Shown here: piece by piece, positions 15,613 to 23,837 of the stretch | How the letters are laid out: each line of letters begins with the position of its first letter | Numbering within the stretch: the first letter of the stretch is position 1 | Assembly: GCA_020847555.1 (NCBI GenBank) | Contig: JADLBT010000206.1 | Span: forward strand, 1-31,763 | Direction: 5' to 3' | Source: Gemmataceae bacterium | GTDB taxonomy: Bacteria; Planctomycetota; Planctomycetia; Gemmatales; Gemmataceae | DNA: 31,763 bases | Translations under genes and position numbers: made by a program | The notes under the pieces: generated by a model | The model's database searches: none | Told to the model about the DNA's origin: nothing | The model's input: only the letters and a program-made list of their open reading frames with translations

Positions 15613-15626
15613 CAGAGCCCTCCCCC

Positions 15627-16097
15627 TCACATCGCCACGCGCTCGTACTGCTTCTGGAAATGTTCGACCGTCTCGGCCGGGTTCATGTTGAACACCGCCT
15701 TGCCGACGGTCATCCAGTGGCCGCCGTGGAAGAAGAACACGGCCGAGGCGATGCGGAGGTTGCCGACCGCCGGCAGATCCTCCATGTCAGACCCCTCGAC
15801 GGCCTCGAACTGGATCGTCACGCCAGCGAGGGCCACGATCTCGCCGGTCTTGCGCTCGCGCACGAATTCCACCTGCGAGCCCCACTGACACTCTTTCCAG
15901 ATCAGCCCGCGTGGCCTGCCACTGGCGGCGGCGGTCGCCTGGAATTGCCCCTCCAGCCGCGCGCGCTGGAGGTGAAACAGTTCGCGGGCACGCTCCAGCT
16001 GCACCTGCCGACCGAAGGTCCGCAGCGGGCGCCAGAGCAGCGCCGCCGCGACCGTGCCGGCGGCCACCATTCCCGGGACCAGCCACGGCCATTCCAT
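15627..16097 (-). CDS. Small membrane-anchored protein of unknown function
   Basis: 156 aa from the ATG at 16097 (MEWPWLVPGMVAAGTVAAAL), with GGGGAGG about 9 nt upstream on the minus strand. The N-terminal hydrophobic segment (about residues 4-20) followed by RPLRTFGRQ suggests a single membrane anchor with the rest soluble. Next come a charged helical stretch (QLERARELFHLQRARLEGQF), a Trp- and Cys-containing segment (LIWKECQWGSQVEFVRER) and a mixed alpha/beta region ending HFQKQYERVAM. I do not recognise the family and assign no function. Codon use and a good ribosome binding site support a real gene. The palindromic repeat lies 15 nt past its stop. Confidence 0.75.
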   Translation of the reverse strand: MEWPWLVPGMVAAGTVAAALLWRPLRTFGRQVQLERARELFHLQRARLEGQFQATAAASGRPRGLIWKECQWGSQVEFVRERKTGEIVALAGVTIQFEAVEGSDMEDLPAVGNLRIASAVFFFHGGHWMTVGKAVFNMNPAETVEHFQKQYERVAM

Positions 16098-16194
16098 CGC
16101 ACGCCACCTCCCCACGCGGGGAACCACTCTCTCTGCTTTCGTTGTATCGCCCGCGGCGGAAGGGGGGCAGGGCAAACGCACAGGAGCCTCCCGG

Positions 16195-16252
16195 CCGGTA
16201 AATCCTGTCCGAGCCGCGCACGCAGCGCCGCGGCTCGGACAGGATTTACCGG
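16195..16252 (-). terminator. Perfect 24-bp-arm hairpin downstream of the CAP/DUF4214 gene
   Basis: Arms 16195-16218 and 16229-16252 are exact inverse copies (starting CCGGTAAATCCTGTCC), with a 10-nt loop. It begins 9 nt past the CAP/DUF4214 gene's stop at 16261. There is no U-tract, so it may be an RNA-stabilising or REP-like repeat rather than a classical terminator. A 14-nt piece of the arm, GCGGCTCGGACAGG, recurs near 27776. Confidence 0.6.
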
Positions 16253-16260
16253 ACCGTGTA

Positions 16261-17955
16261 TCAGCTCTTGCTCGCGAGGCGGGTGTTGAACTCGGGGCTG
16301 CTCAGGAAGACGGCGATCACTCCCGGCCGGGTGGCGCCGGCCTGGAGGGCGCCGACCCAGTATGCCAGGTCGCCGTCGCGCGGCTCGCGGCCGAGCAGGT
16401 CGCGGTACAGCCCCGCCACCCACTCGCGGAAGTCGCGCACCCGATACTCCGCACTCTGCATGATCTGGTCGGCGATGACCGAGCGCGGGGTGCCGGTCTG
16501 GAGCTGGCCCAGCCAGTAGTCCAGGTCGGCCTGCCCGGCCCCGCGGCCGAGCAGCACCCGGTATGCGCTGTCGATCCAGCCGGGGCCGGTGTCGGCCGCC
16601 TTGCCCACGAACTCCGGGCTGGACACGATCGCCGCATGGACCTGCTCGCGTGTCGTCCCGCCCTCCAGCACGCCGAGCCAGTAGGCAAAATCCGGCGCTC
16701 CAGGCTCCCGGCCGAGCAACGTCTGGTACGCGCCCGGGAGCCACCGCGCCCCGTCCGCGCGCCGGTACTCGGGACTGCTCATGATGGCGGCCACCACCGA
16801 TTCGCGCGGCGTCGTCTGGAGCACGTTCAGCCAGTAAGCGTTGTCGGCGGCCCCGGTGGCGCGGCCGAGCAGGTTCTGGTACACCTGGCCCAGCCAGCGC
16901 GTGCCGTCCTTGCCGCGGTACTCGGGACTCGCCATGATGCTCGCCACGATCGAATCCTGCGAGCTGCCCGCCTGCAGCAGGCCCAGCCAGAAGCTCAGGT
17001 CCGCCTGGCCCGGGGCGCGTCCGAGCAGGTTCTGGTAGACCCCGGTGAGCCAGTCGGTGCTGGCGTTGGTCCCGGTCGAGATGGTGTTCGCCGCCTGCGA
17101 ATTGCCGGTCTGCCCGCCGGCCTGGCCGGTGGCGGCGTCGGCGGTGATGGTCAGGCGGTAGTTGGTCGCGCCGACCGAGACGGTCCGCGTCACTGAACCG
17201 GACAGCCCGCCGCCGCTGAAGACGACCGTGTAGGTGCCGGGCGAAAGCTGGAGGCCGTAGCCGCCGGTCCCGAACGTCGTCGTCGTGGCGGCGCCCTGGA
17301 CGTTGACGGTCACCCCGCTCAGACCCTCGCTGGCGTCGTACCGGCCGTTGTGGTTGGCATCGCTGTACACCACTCCCATCAGGTACGGGCGCGCGTCCTG
17401 GGCGGCGAGGGCGGTGTCGATGGTCGTGTAGTCGCGGAACGGGCCGGATCCGTTCTGGACGATGCCGATACCAGCGGCGTTCTGCTGGCGGAAGACGGCG
17501 TCGATGGCGAGCAGGTGGCGGCGGTGGCCCAGGTTCGAGACGCCGTCATCGACGATCAGCGCCTTTAACGTGTCGGCCGGGGTCGCGTAGCCGGCGGCGA
17601 TGCTCTCGCCCCAGGAGGTGGTCGCGTAGCCGACCGCAGCCATGCGCTCGCCGGGACCGGCTCCGCTCGGGTTGGTGTGGTTGAAGAACCCACGGGCGTT
17701 CATGTCCTGCGCGTGGTCGCGCGCCGCCGCGATCAGCCGAGTATCCCAGGCGAGGGGTTGCGCACTGGCCACCCCGGCCAGGTTGAGGCCGATCGACTGG
17801 CCGTAAGCGGCCGGGTTTTCGCGCGCGTCGTTCAGGCGTTCGAGGAACACCTGTTCGACGGCGGTGGGCTGGGAGGAGAGGACTTCACGCGCTTCCAGCA
17901 GCTCCAGCCGGGGGAGAAAGCGTCGAGGGGGACGAGGGAGACGGAGCGCGCACAC
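16261..17955 (-). CDS. Exported CAP-domain protein with SdrD-B-like module and five DUF4214 repeats
   Basis: 564 aa from a GTG start. The N-terminus has RRFLPRLELLEAREVLSS, the planctomycete LExLExR-type motif found on exported proteins. Residues about 30-190 form a CAP (SCP/PR1) domain with cavity-type His and Glu residues in FFNHTNP, WGESIAAGY and LGHRRHLLA. Residues about 190-270 form an SdrD-B/carboxypeptidase-regulatory-like beta module with the putative calcium loop DANHNGRYDASE. A short Gly/Asn/Gln linker follows. About 300-560 hold five DUF4214 repeats of roughly 52 residues, each with a YxxLLGRxxxxxDxxYW core and a SPEF/SPEY end. The function is unknown; an extracellular or surface binding role is inferred. 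A strong hairpin follows the stop. Confidence 0.92.
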   Translation of the reverse strand: MCALRLPRPPRRFLPRLELLEAREVLSSQPTAVEQVFLERLNDARENPAAYGQSIGLNLAGVASAQPLAWDTRLIAAARDHAQDMNARGFFNHTNPSGAGPGERMAAVGYATTSWGESIAAGYATPADTLKALIVDDGVSNLGHRRHLLAIDAVFRQQNAAGIGIVQNGSGPFRDYTTIDTALAAQDARPYLMGVVYSDANHNGRYDASEGLSGVTVNVQGAATTTTFGTGGYGLQLSPGTYTVVFSGGGLSGSVTRTVSVGATNYRLTITADAATGQAGGQTGNSQAANTISTGTNASTDWLTGVYQNLLGRAPGQADLSFWLGLLQAGSSQDSIVASIMASPEYRGKDGTRWLGQVYQNLLGRATGAADNAYWLNVLQTTPRESVVAAIMSSPEYRRADGARWLPGAYQTLLGREPGAPDFAYWLGVLEGGTTREQVHAAIVSSPEFVGKAADTGPGWIDSAYRVLLGRGAGQADLDYWLGQLQTGTPRSVIADQIMQSAEYRVRDFREWVAGLYRDLLGREPRDGDLAYWVGALQAGATRPGVIAVFLSSPEFNTRLASKS

Positions 17956-17962
17956 AGCGGTT

Positions 17963-17968
17963 CTCCTT
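17963..17968 (-). promoter_or_regulatory. Ribosome binding site that decides a GTG start
   Basis: The minus strand reads AAGGAG, 7 nt before the GTG at 17955. There is no in-frame ATG nearby that would keep the LExLExR export motif, so this site supports the GTG initiation codon of the CAP/DUF4214 gene. Confidence 0.7.
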
Positions 17969-18717
17969 GGCAGTGTTGGCAGAGGAGCACGCTTTGGAGC
18001 AGGGCAGCAAAGCGGGCGTCATCTTCCTAATGAGAGGTCTCACCACTCCGTGGAGGGACCGGGGGATTCTACTGAGGGGGTGCCGGGTAATGGTTCACCC
18101 GACAGGTGGGTGCGGGCTCCGTCCGTGCGGCCGACCTGCGGGGCGGACGTCCACCGAGGTTGGGCGGCGTCGTGACCGCCTCACCGCCGTCGTGTTCGAC
18201 GCGGGTGCGACTGGGAGTCTGGTGACGTCCTCACTGTTCATAGGGAATTTACGTCGCGCCTGCAAAGAAAGCAAACTAAACACCCCCTGCGCGACGCGCA
18301 GAGCAGGCGCAACCGACGCCTCCACGGCATTACGGGCGGTGGGAATGACCGACAAGGTCGGATGGCCGCGGGCCGACCGGCCGGTTTTCTTCCGCAGTCC
18401 GCAAGGATTCGTCAGCCCGCAAACATTGCCGGAAACCTGTGGCGATTTCTCAACGCCGCAGCCGGCCGCGCAGCTGACGTGCGGTAGAGTTTGCCCGGAC
18501 CGCGCAGCCTGCCATGCGGGAAGGGAGCGGATTGGCTCTTCAAAGCCCACGGGTTGCGGCCCGTGGGTCTTGAGAACAGATGGGGCCTGCACAGAGACCT
18601 GGGCCGAGTCCCTTTACCGCGCGCGGCGGCCGTTGGTACACTGAACGGTGAGCTGCCGGGAGCACTCGGAGCGAGCGACAGGCCCAGGCAGGTCGGCCCG
18701 AACCAGAGGAATCGCAC
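17969..18717. other. Intergenic stretch without a convincing gene
   Basis: About 750 bp between divergent genes. Open frames here have no ribosome binding site and no recognisable domain. Around 18225-18300 the base composition turns clearly more AT-rich (GGGAATTTACG, AAAGAAAGCAAACTAAAC) than the rest of the window. A palindromic repeat lies at 18542-18570. A weak possible promoter for the TPR gene (TTTACC, 18 nt, TACACT) lies near 18612-18640. Otherwise I see nothing. Confidence 0.5.
18542..18570. repeat. Palindromic repeat, single hairpin copy
   Basis: AAAGCCCACGGG followed by TTGCGG and CCCGTGGGT gives a near-perfect 9-bp stem with a 6-nt loop. It shares the AAAGCCCACGGG start with the copies at 15542 and 25645. 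It lies about 150 bp upstream of the TPR gene and in no gene. Confidence 0.8.
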
Positions 18718-20031
18718 ATGCCGCGCCGCTACCTTGCTGTCTTCGCGGTGCTGGTCGCCCTCCCGGCGACCGCCGGTGCCGGCCTCCACTACTCCGGCGA
18801 GCCGATGGCCGAACTACCCGCCCAGTGGCGCGGGTTCCTCCTCGATCAGCGGATGCTGCGCGGCGTCGGCGTGCCGCCGGCACGCGGCAACCCCGCCAGC
18901 CCGGCTCGCCTGCGGTATCAGGAAGCGGCGGCCAGGCTGGAGAAGCTCACCCGCACGCGGCCTCTCACCCCCGACGAGCTGGCGGACCTGGGCGCCATTT
19001 ACGTGCGCCTCGGCGAGCCCGGCAAGGCGGTCTCGCTCCTGCGCCCCGCCCAGCGCGCCCACCCGAATCACTTCGCGATTGCGGCCAACCTCGGCACCGC
19101 CTGGCAGCTGCACGGCGACCTGGAGCAGGCGGCGCTCGCCCTGCGCCAGGCGGTTCGCCTGGCCCCCGGCAAGCACCAGAAGGCGGAGAAGTACCACCTC
19201 AAACTGGTCGAGCTGCGCCGTCGCGAGCGGGGCGACGTCCGGGCCGTCGATGATCTGTTCGGCGTCCGCTACGTCGATGCGAAGGGCGACTACACCCCGG
19301 GCCGGCTGGCGGCGGCCGAGAAGAAGAAGCTGCCCGCCCACGCGGTCGCGGTCACGCAGCAGCTGGCGCTGTGGTTCCCGTCGGACGCGCGGCTGTTGTG
19401 GCAGCTGGCGGAGCTGGCCAACGCCCACGGCGACGTGCGGTACGCGGCGGCCATGCTGGATGGGTGCGTCACCCAGTTCGGGCTGCAGACGCCGGACCTG
19501 CGCCGCCACCGGCTGCTCAGCCGGGCGGCTGCCGACGAGGCCGCGAAACTCGCGGGCGGCACCGGCAAGGAGGGGCACGACGAGCACAGGGGCGGTATCG
19601 CCGCGCGGTCCAGGCGTCCGCTCCTGCTCAAGCTGGATCTGGCGGCCCTGCCGGCGATCAGCGCCACCGCCGCGAACACCCTTCCCTGGGAGATGCTGAC
19701 CGAGACGACGGTTGACCGCAAGTACCGGCCGACCTTCGCCCCCTACCTGAAGGAGCTGCAAGGGAAACAGGTCGTGCTGCACGGCTTCATCCAGCCGCTG
19801 CGCGACGATCCGGACGTGACCGCGTTCATGCTCATCGAGTACCCGGTGGGGTGCTGGTACTGCGAGATGCCGGAGGTGACCGGAATCGTCTTCGTCGAGC
19901 TGCCCGCGGGCAAGTCGATCGCTTACACGCGCGGCCTGGTGCGCGTGGTCGGCCGCCTGGCGCTGAACGCGACCGACCCGGAGGACTTTCTCTACGCCAT
20001 TCGCCAGGCGAAGGTGGCGGAGCCGGACTGA
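18718..20031 (+). CDS. Exported TPR protein with C-terminal DUF3299-like domain
   Basis: 437 aa with AGAGGA about 7 nt before the start. MPRRYLAVFAVLVALPATAGAG is a signal peptide. TPR-like repeats follow (TPDELADLGAIYVRLGEPGK and FAIAANLGTAWQLHGDLEQA; another near WQLAELANAHGDVRYAAAML). A basic linker (RGGIAARSRRPLLLKL) leads to a C-terminal domain of about 90 residues: GKQVVLHGFIQPLRDDPDV, then MLIEYPVGCWYCEMPE and a VRVVGRL strand. This resembles DUF3299, and its paired Cys (GCWYC) may be redox-active or metal-binding. The molecular role is unknown. It is probably periplasmic. The 99-bp spacer to the next gene contains GGAGCCGGCTCC, a small palindrome. Confidence 0.85.
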   Translation: MPRRYLAVFAVLVALPATAGAGLHYSGEPMAELPAQWRGFLLDQRMLRGVGVPPARGNPASPARLRYQEAAARLEKLTRTRPLTPDELADLGAIYVRLGEPGKAVSLLRPAQRAHPNHFAIAANLGTAWQLHGDLEQAALALRQAVRLAPGKHQKAEKYHLKLVELRRRERGDVRAVDDLFGVRYVDAKGDYTPGRLAAAEKKKLPAHAVAVTQQLALWFPSDARLLWQLAELANAHGDVRYAAAMLDGCVTQFGLQTPDLRRHRLLSRAAADEAAKLAGGTGKEGHDEHRGGIAARSRRPLLLKLDLAALPAISATAANTLPWEMLTETTVDRKYRPTFAPYLKELQGKQVVLHGFIQPLRDDPDVTAFMLIEYPVGCWYCEMPEVTGIVFVELPAGKSIAYTRGLVRVVGRLALNATDPEDFLYAIRQAKVAEPD

Positions 20032-20130
20032 GCCCGCGGGAGGGAGCGCCGGCCCCGATGATAAGGAGATCGCCGGACGGAGCCGGCTCCTACGAAGACA
20101 TACCCCGCAGCACTTTCATGGAGAAGCCCC

Positions 20131-20325
20131 ATGCGTGTCGAGTTCGCGGTCTTTCGCGGCAGACTGACGACGTGGCAGCAGCTGTTCACTGAGGCGGCCG
20201 AATTCGCCACTCGGGTAGGGCCGGATCGCTTGATCAGCATCGCCCACTCGGAAGACAATAACGAGGGCGTCGTCACCGTCTGGTACTGGGCCGATGAAGG
20301 CCAGGGAACCGACGCTCTCCGGTAG
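20131..20325 (+). CDS. Small conserved-looking 64-aa protein, unknown function
   Basis: 64 aa, beginning MRVEFAVFRGRLTTWQQLF and containing VGPDRLISIAHSE then VVTVWYWAD. GGAGAAG lies 4-5 nt before the ATG. The alternation suggests a compact alpha/beta fold with one helix and a two-strand hairpin, without membrane segment or signal peptide. I recognise no named family. It ends 27 nt before the acyl-CoA dehydrogenase start and probably shares its transcript, which suggests, but does not show, a linked role. The acidic C-terminus (ADEGQGTDALR) looks disordered. Confidence 0.75.
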   Translation: MRVEFAVFRGRLTTWQQLFTEAAEFATRVGPDRLISIAHSEDNNEGVVTVWYWADEGQGTDALR

Positions 20326-20352
20326 GGACCGACGTCCGTCAGGAGGTGGTTC

Positions 20353-22125
20353 ATGGCTCTCACGGCCCAGCAGATCGAGCAGCAGAGGAAGCAGGCCGAG
20401 GAACTTCTCTTCGCGGGGCCGGAAACCATCGGCTTCGCCAAGGGGCTGTTCTTCGGCGAGTTCCAGGCGCCCCTCATCTTTCCGTACCCGCAGCTGCGAG
20501 TGGAGGAGCGCGACGAGGTCGAGCGAGCCGTCGCCGACGTCGCCCGGTTCATGCGCGAAAAGGTCGATTCGTTCGCCATTGACGAGCAGGCCGACATCCC
20601 GCCAGACGTGGTGCGCGGGCTGGCCGCTCTCGGCGTCCTCGGGATGACCGCGCCGAAGGGATACGGCGGCCGCGGGTTCTCGCAGCTGGGATACTGCAAG
20701 GTGATGGAGGCGATCGGCGCCCGGGACGCATCGGTCGCGGTCTTCGTCAACGCTCACCACAGCATCGGCATCCGCGCCCTGCTCCTGTTCGGCACCGACG
20801 AGCAGAAACAGCGCTGGCTCCCCGGGCTCGTCGATGGCAGCCAGCTCGGCGCCTTCGCCCTGACCGAACCACAGGCCGGCTCCGACGCCGCCAACGTCCA
20901 GGCCCAGGCCGTCCCGACCCCGGACGGCAGCGCCTACATCCTCAACGGCGAGAAGCGCTACATCACCAACGGCGGCATCGCCCAGATGCTCACGGTGATG
21001 GCGCGCACGCCCGTCGCGGGGAGCGGCGAGACGAAGGTGACGGCGTTCCTGGTAACGCCCGACCTGCCCGGGTTCGAGGTCGTCGAGGCGCGGATGCCGA
21101 AGTGCGGGATCCGCGGCACCACCACCGCCCGGCTCGCGTTCCACGACATGCCGGTGCCGGCCGCCAACGTCCTCGGCCCGCTCGGGAAGGGGCTGCGCGT
21201 CGCCCTGACGGTGCTGGACTTCGGCCGGACAACGTTCGGCGCGAGCTGCACCGGAGCGGCCAGGACGTGCGTCGCGGCCGCCATCCGGCACGCGAAGGAG
21301 CGCGTCCAGTTCAAGCAGCCGCTGGCCGAGTTCGAGCTGGTCAAGAAGAAGATCGCGTACATGGCGGCCCACGCCTTCGCGATGGATGCGACGACGAGCC
21401 AGTGCGCCGCGCTCATCGACCGCGGGACCGCGGACTACATGCTGGAGACCGCCATGCTCAAGGTCTTCTCGACCGAGGCGCTCTGGCAGGCGGTCAACGA
21501 CACGATGCAGATCTTCGGCGGGCAGGGGTACTTCAAGGACGAGCCGTATGAGCGGATGATGCGCGATGCCCGCATCAACCAGATCGGCGAAGGCGCCAAC
21601 GACGTGCTGCGGGCGTTCATCGCCCTGGTCGGCATGCGCAGCGTCGGCGAGCACCTGCAGGGGGTGCTGAGCGCGCTCAGGCACCCAATCCGCGGCTTCG
21701 GGACGCTGTGGCGGTTCGGCCGGACCCAGCTGACCGCGCGCTTCACGACGCCGGACGTGCCGGTGCAGAGCCGGACGCTGCGCGACGAGGCGCGCAACCT
21801 GGGAGCACGGGTGCGCGACTTTGGGCGGGCGGTGCAGGCGCTGCTGCGGCGATACCGGGAGGCGATCCTGGAGCGCCAGTACCTGCAGGAACGCATCGCC
21901 GACGCGGCCTGCGACCTGTACGCGGCGAGCTGCACCCTGAGCCGGCTGGACCACCTGCTCACGGAAGGCAACCACAGCCCCGAGGAGGTGAACCGCGAGG
22001 CGGCCGCCGGGCGGTACTTCCTCAAGATCGCCAACCGGCGGGTGCGCCAGAACCTGGCGGCGCTGTGGGACAACGACGACGCTGACACGACGAAGACGGC
22101 CGACGCGGTCCTGGGGCGGTCGTGA
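20353..22125 (+). CDS. Acyl-CoA dehydrogenase, VLCAD/ACAD9-like
   Basis: 590 aa, start preceded by AGGAGG at good spacing. It catalyses FAD-dependent alpha,beta-desaturation of acyl-CoA and passes the electrons to ETF. The N-terminal helical domain includes PKGYGGRGFS. The middle domain has FALTEPQAGSDAAN and the YITNGG segment. The C-terminal domain has KERVQFKQPLAEFE, the FGGQGYF motif and the catalytic base Glu413 in IGEGANDVLRAF, where the usual YEG is GEG. About 170 residues after that motif form a helical tail as in VLCAD/ACAD9, a group that often contacts membranes. It could feed the ETF part of the giant fusion protein or a separate ETF; this is inference. Its 3' end is only 12 bp from the convergent gene's stop. 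Confidence 0.95.
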   Translation: MALTAQQIEQQRKQAEELLFAGPETIGFAKGLFFGEFQAPLIFPYPQLRVEERDEVERAVADVARFMREKVDSFAIDEQADIPPDVVRGLAALGVLGMTAPKGYGGRGFSQLGYCKVMEAIGARDASVAVFVNAHHSIGIRALLLFGTDEQKQRWLPGLVDGSQLGAFALTEPQAGSDAANVQAQAVPTPDGSAYILNGEKRYITNGGIAQMLTVMARTPVAGSGETKVTAFLVTPDLPGFEVVEARMPKCGIRGTTTARLAFHDMPVPAANVLGPLGKGLRVALTVLDFGRTTFGASCTGAARTCVAAAIRHAKERVQFKQPLAEFELVKKKIAYMAAHAFAMDATTSQCAALIDRGTADYMLETAMLKVFSTEALWQAVNDTMQIFGGQGYFKDEPYERMMRDARINQIGEGANDVLRAFIALVGMRSVGEHLQGVLSALRHPIRGFGTLWRFGRTQLTARFTTPDVPVQSRTLRDEARNLGARVRDFGRAVQALLRRYREAILERQYLQERIADAACDLYAASCTLSRLDHLLTEGNHSPEEVNREAAAGRYFLKIANRRVRQNLAALWDNDDADTTKTADAVLGRS

Positions 22126-22137
22126 CGCGCCGCTCGC

Positions 22138-23712
22138 CTAATGATTGTCTCGAAGGAGCCGCTTGACCGCGTTCGTCGTGATCGCCGAGACGAGCGGGTC
22201 GCACAGCAGCGCCGTGACATAGGTGATCGACCCCACCGAGAACACCTCCCCGCCGCCCGGCGTGTCGAAGTGGACCACATGGGCGCCGCCGTCGTTCGGG
22301 TTCAGCCCGCGCGCCAGCAGGCGGACGTTCTTCGGAGAACTCGGGCTGATTTTATCCGTCTCGTGACCCGAGGCACCGTCGCCGTAGCGCTCGTGCAGCG
22401 TTTTCGTCCCGAACAGATCGCCGCGCCGCAGGCCCGTCCCGGCGAACACCCAGTGGTCCGGCTCGACCACCTCGTAAGGGGCAACTGTCATCGCCCCCGG
22501 ATCGCTGTAGACCACCCCGAGCAGGTTCGCCTCCGACTCGACGCGGGCGTGAAACCGGCTCTCGTACCCGGCCGGCCACGGGTTCAGGCAGCGCATCGCC
22601 GTTCCGCCGTCGAGGTATTCCACCTCGCAGTTCAACCCGTTGCCGCCGAGGTAGAGCAGTCGTCCGCCACGCTCGAACACCCAGCTCTTGAGCCGCCGGT
22701 ACTGCTCGCGCGACCAGTACTCGGGGTGAACGCTCAGGACCAGTACGCGGTAAGCGTCGAGGTTGAGCGTACCGTCGTGGAGTTGATAGTCGCTGTAGAG
22801 GTCGCATTCGTATCCCTGACGCTCCAGCCAGGCAAGGAACTGCCATTCCGCCTGCGCCAGATGGCACGCCTGCCGGCCCTCGATCGGGTCGCCGGCGCGG
22901 ACGTGCTCGGGGATGTGGTTGTACGGCTCGGGGCGGTCGAACGAGATGGGGGCGAACTCGGCGGCGCTCTTCCACTCGCCGTAGTCGGACAGCTTGTAGC
23001 GCGGCAGGTCCGCCTTGGCGTTGACGATCGGCTCGTCGATCATCCGGGACGCCATGATGTAGTTGCTCCGCCCGCCGAACGGGTTGTACGCATTCCAGGT
23101 GTTCGTCGAGGCGAGCACCGCGATGGGGGCCGTCGGCCGCGGCGGCGCGACCACCAGCGGAAACGAGGAGAAGGCGCCTGAATCGGCCTTCGCGTGGAAG
23201 TAGTACAGCCCGCTGCGCTCCGGGGCGGCGATCACCTGGCGGTGCAGACCGAAGCCGTTGTCCCACTTCACGCCGGTCTCGGTGAAGTGCGCGTCCGGCA
23301 GCGTCTGCAAGCACGCGCGCGGGCCGTGGTTGTCGTACCACCCGACGTTGCGCACGAACTCCTTGTGAGCGCCGTAGCGCCACAGCCCGAGCTTGTACGG
23401 CTCCACTGCGTGGACGCGGAACTCGACGCGCTCCCCGCCGCGGCACCACTTCGGCCAGGCGTATCCGAGCAGCCGGTCCGACAGCAGGCGGAAGTGAACC
23501 GGCCGGTCAGGGGCGATCGAGACGCGCACGCGCTTTGAGCCGAAACCTGAACGGCTCAGACACACCTCGTAGGCGCCGGGCGCCACGTCGGCGTGGACCG
23601 CGCCCGACGGCCAGGAGCGCGCGGTGAGCCATACGCCCCCCGGACCGCGCAGCTCGACATACACATCCGGCAACGCCGCGTAATACTCGTCACTCACATA
23701 ACCGACCAGCAT
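22138..23712 (-). CDS. N,N-dimethylformamidase large-subunit-like protein
   Basis: 524 aa with GGGAGAG before the ATG. Residues about 1-75 form a carboxypeptidase-regulatory-like beta module (PSGAVHADVAPGAYEVCLSR). The main part matches the N,N-dimethylformamidase beta-subunit C-terminal fold: STNTWNAYNPFGGRSNY, then a Rossmann-like half with YRVLVLSVHPEYWSREQY and GGRLLYLGGNGLN. From memory, the characterised enzyme binds one iron through Tyr, His and Glu, the last two as HxE. His329 and Glu331 in HPEYW fit this; which Tyr would serve is uncertain. No small subunit gene is adjacent, so dimethylformamide hydrolysis is doubtful and another amide or nitrile-like substrate is possible. No signal peptide is seen. 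Confidence 0.85.
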   Translation of the reverse strand: MLVGYVSDEYYAALPDVYVELRGPGGVWLTARSWPSGAVHADVAPGAYEVCLSRSGFGSKRVRVSIAPDRPVHFRLLSDRLLGYAWPKWCRGGERVEFRVHAVEPYKLGLWRYGAHKEFVRNVGWYDNHGPRACLQTLPDAHFTETGVKWDNGFGLHRQVIAAPERSGLYYFHAKADSGAFSSFPLVVAPPRPTAPIAVLASTNTWNAYNPFGGRSNYIMASRMIDEPIVNAKADLPRYKLSDYGEWKSAAEFAPISFDRPEPYNHIPEHVRAGDPIEGRQACHLAQAEWQFLAWLERQGYECDLYSDYQLHDGTLNLDAYRVLVLSVHPEYWSREQYRRLKSWVFERGGRLLYLGGNGLNCEVEYLDGGTAMRCLNPWPAGYESRFHARVESEANLLGVVYSDPGAMTVAPYEVVEPDHWVFAGTGLRRGDLFGTKTLHERYGDGASGHETDKISPSSPKNVRLLARGLNPNDGGAHVVHFDTPGGGEVFSVGSITYVTALLCDPLVSAITTNAVKRLLRDNH

Positions 23713-23738
23713 GGTTCTCTCCCGATGCAGCGGAATGC

Positions 23739-23822
23739 GTTTCGCGCAAAGACGCCAAGGGCGCCAAGGGATATCCTACCGCTGTCCGCCCTCTTGGCGC
23801 TCTTTGCGTCTTTGCGCGAAAC
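23739..23822. repeat. Large imperfect inverted repeat between divergent genes
   Basis: The left arm 23739-23770 begins GTTTCGCGCAAAGACGCC. The right arm 23789-23822 ends TTGCGTCTTTGCGCGAAAC. The arms pair over roughly 30 bp with a few mismatches and an 18-nt loop. The CGCAAAGACGC-type core resembles a short intergenic repeat seen widely in bacterial genomes. It spans the only promoter space for both divergent genes, and its right arm ends 15 nt before the sulfatase ATG. Confidence 0.8.
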
Positions 23823-23837
23823 GAAGGAACTGACGCC

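Noticed and set aside
18095..18592. 165-codon minus-strand frame in the long intergenic region
   Set aside because: It runs through the palindromic repeat and has no ribosome binding site or recognisable fold.
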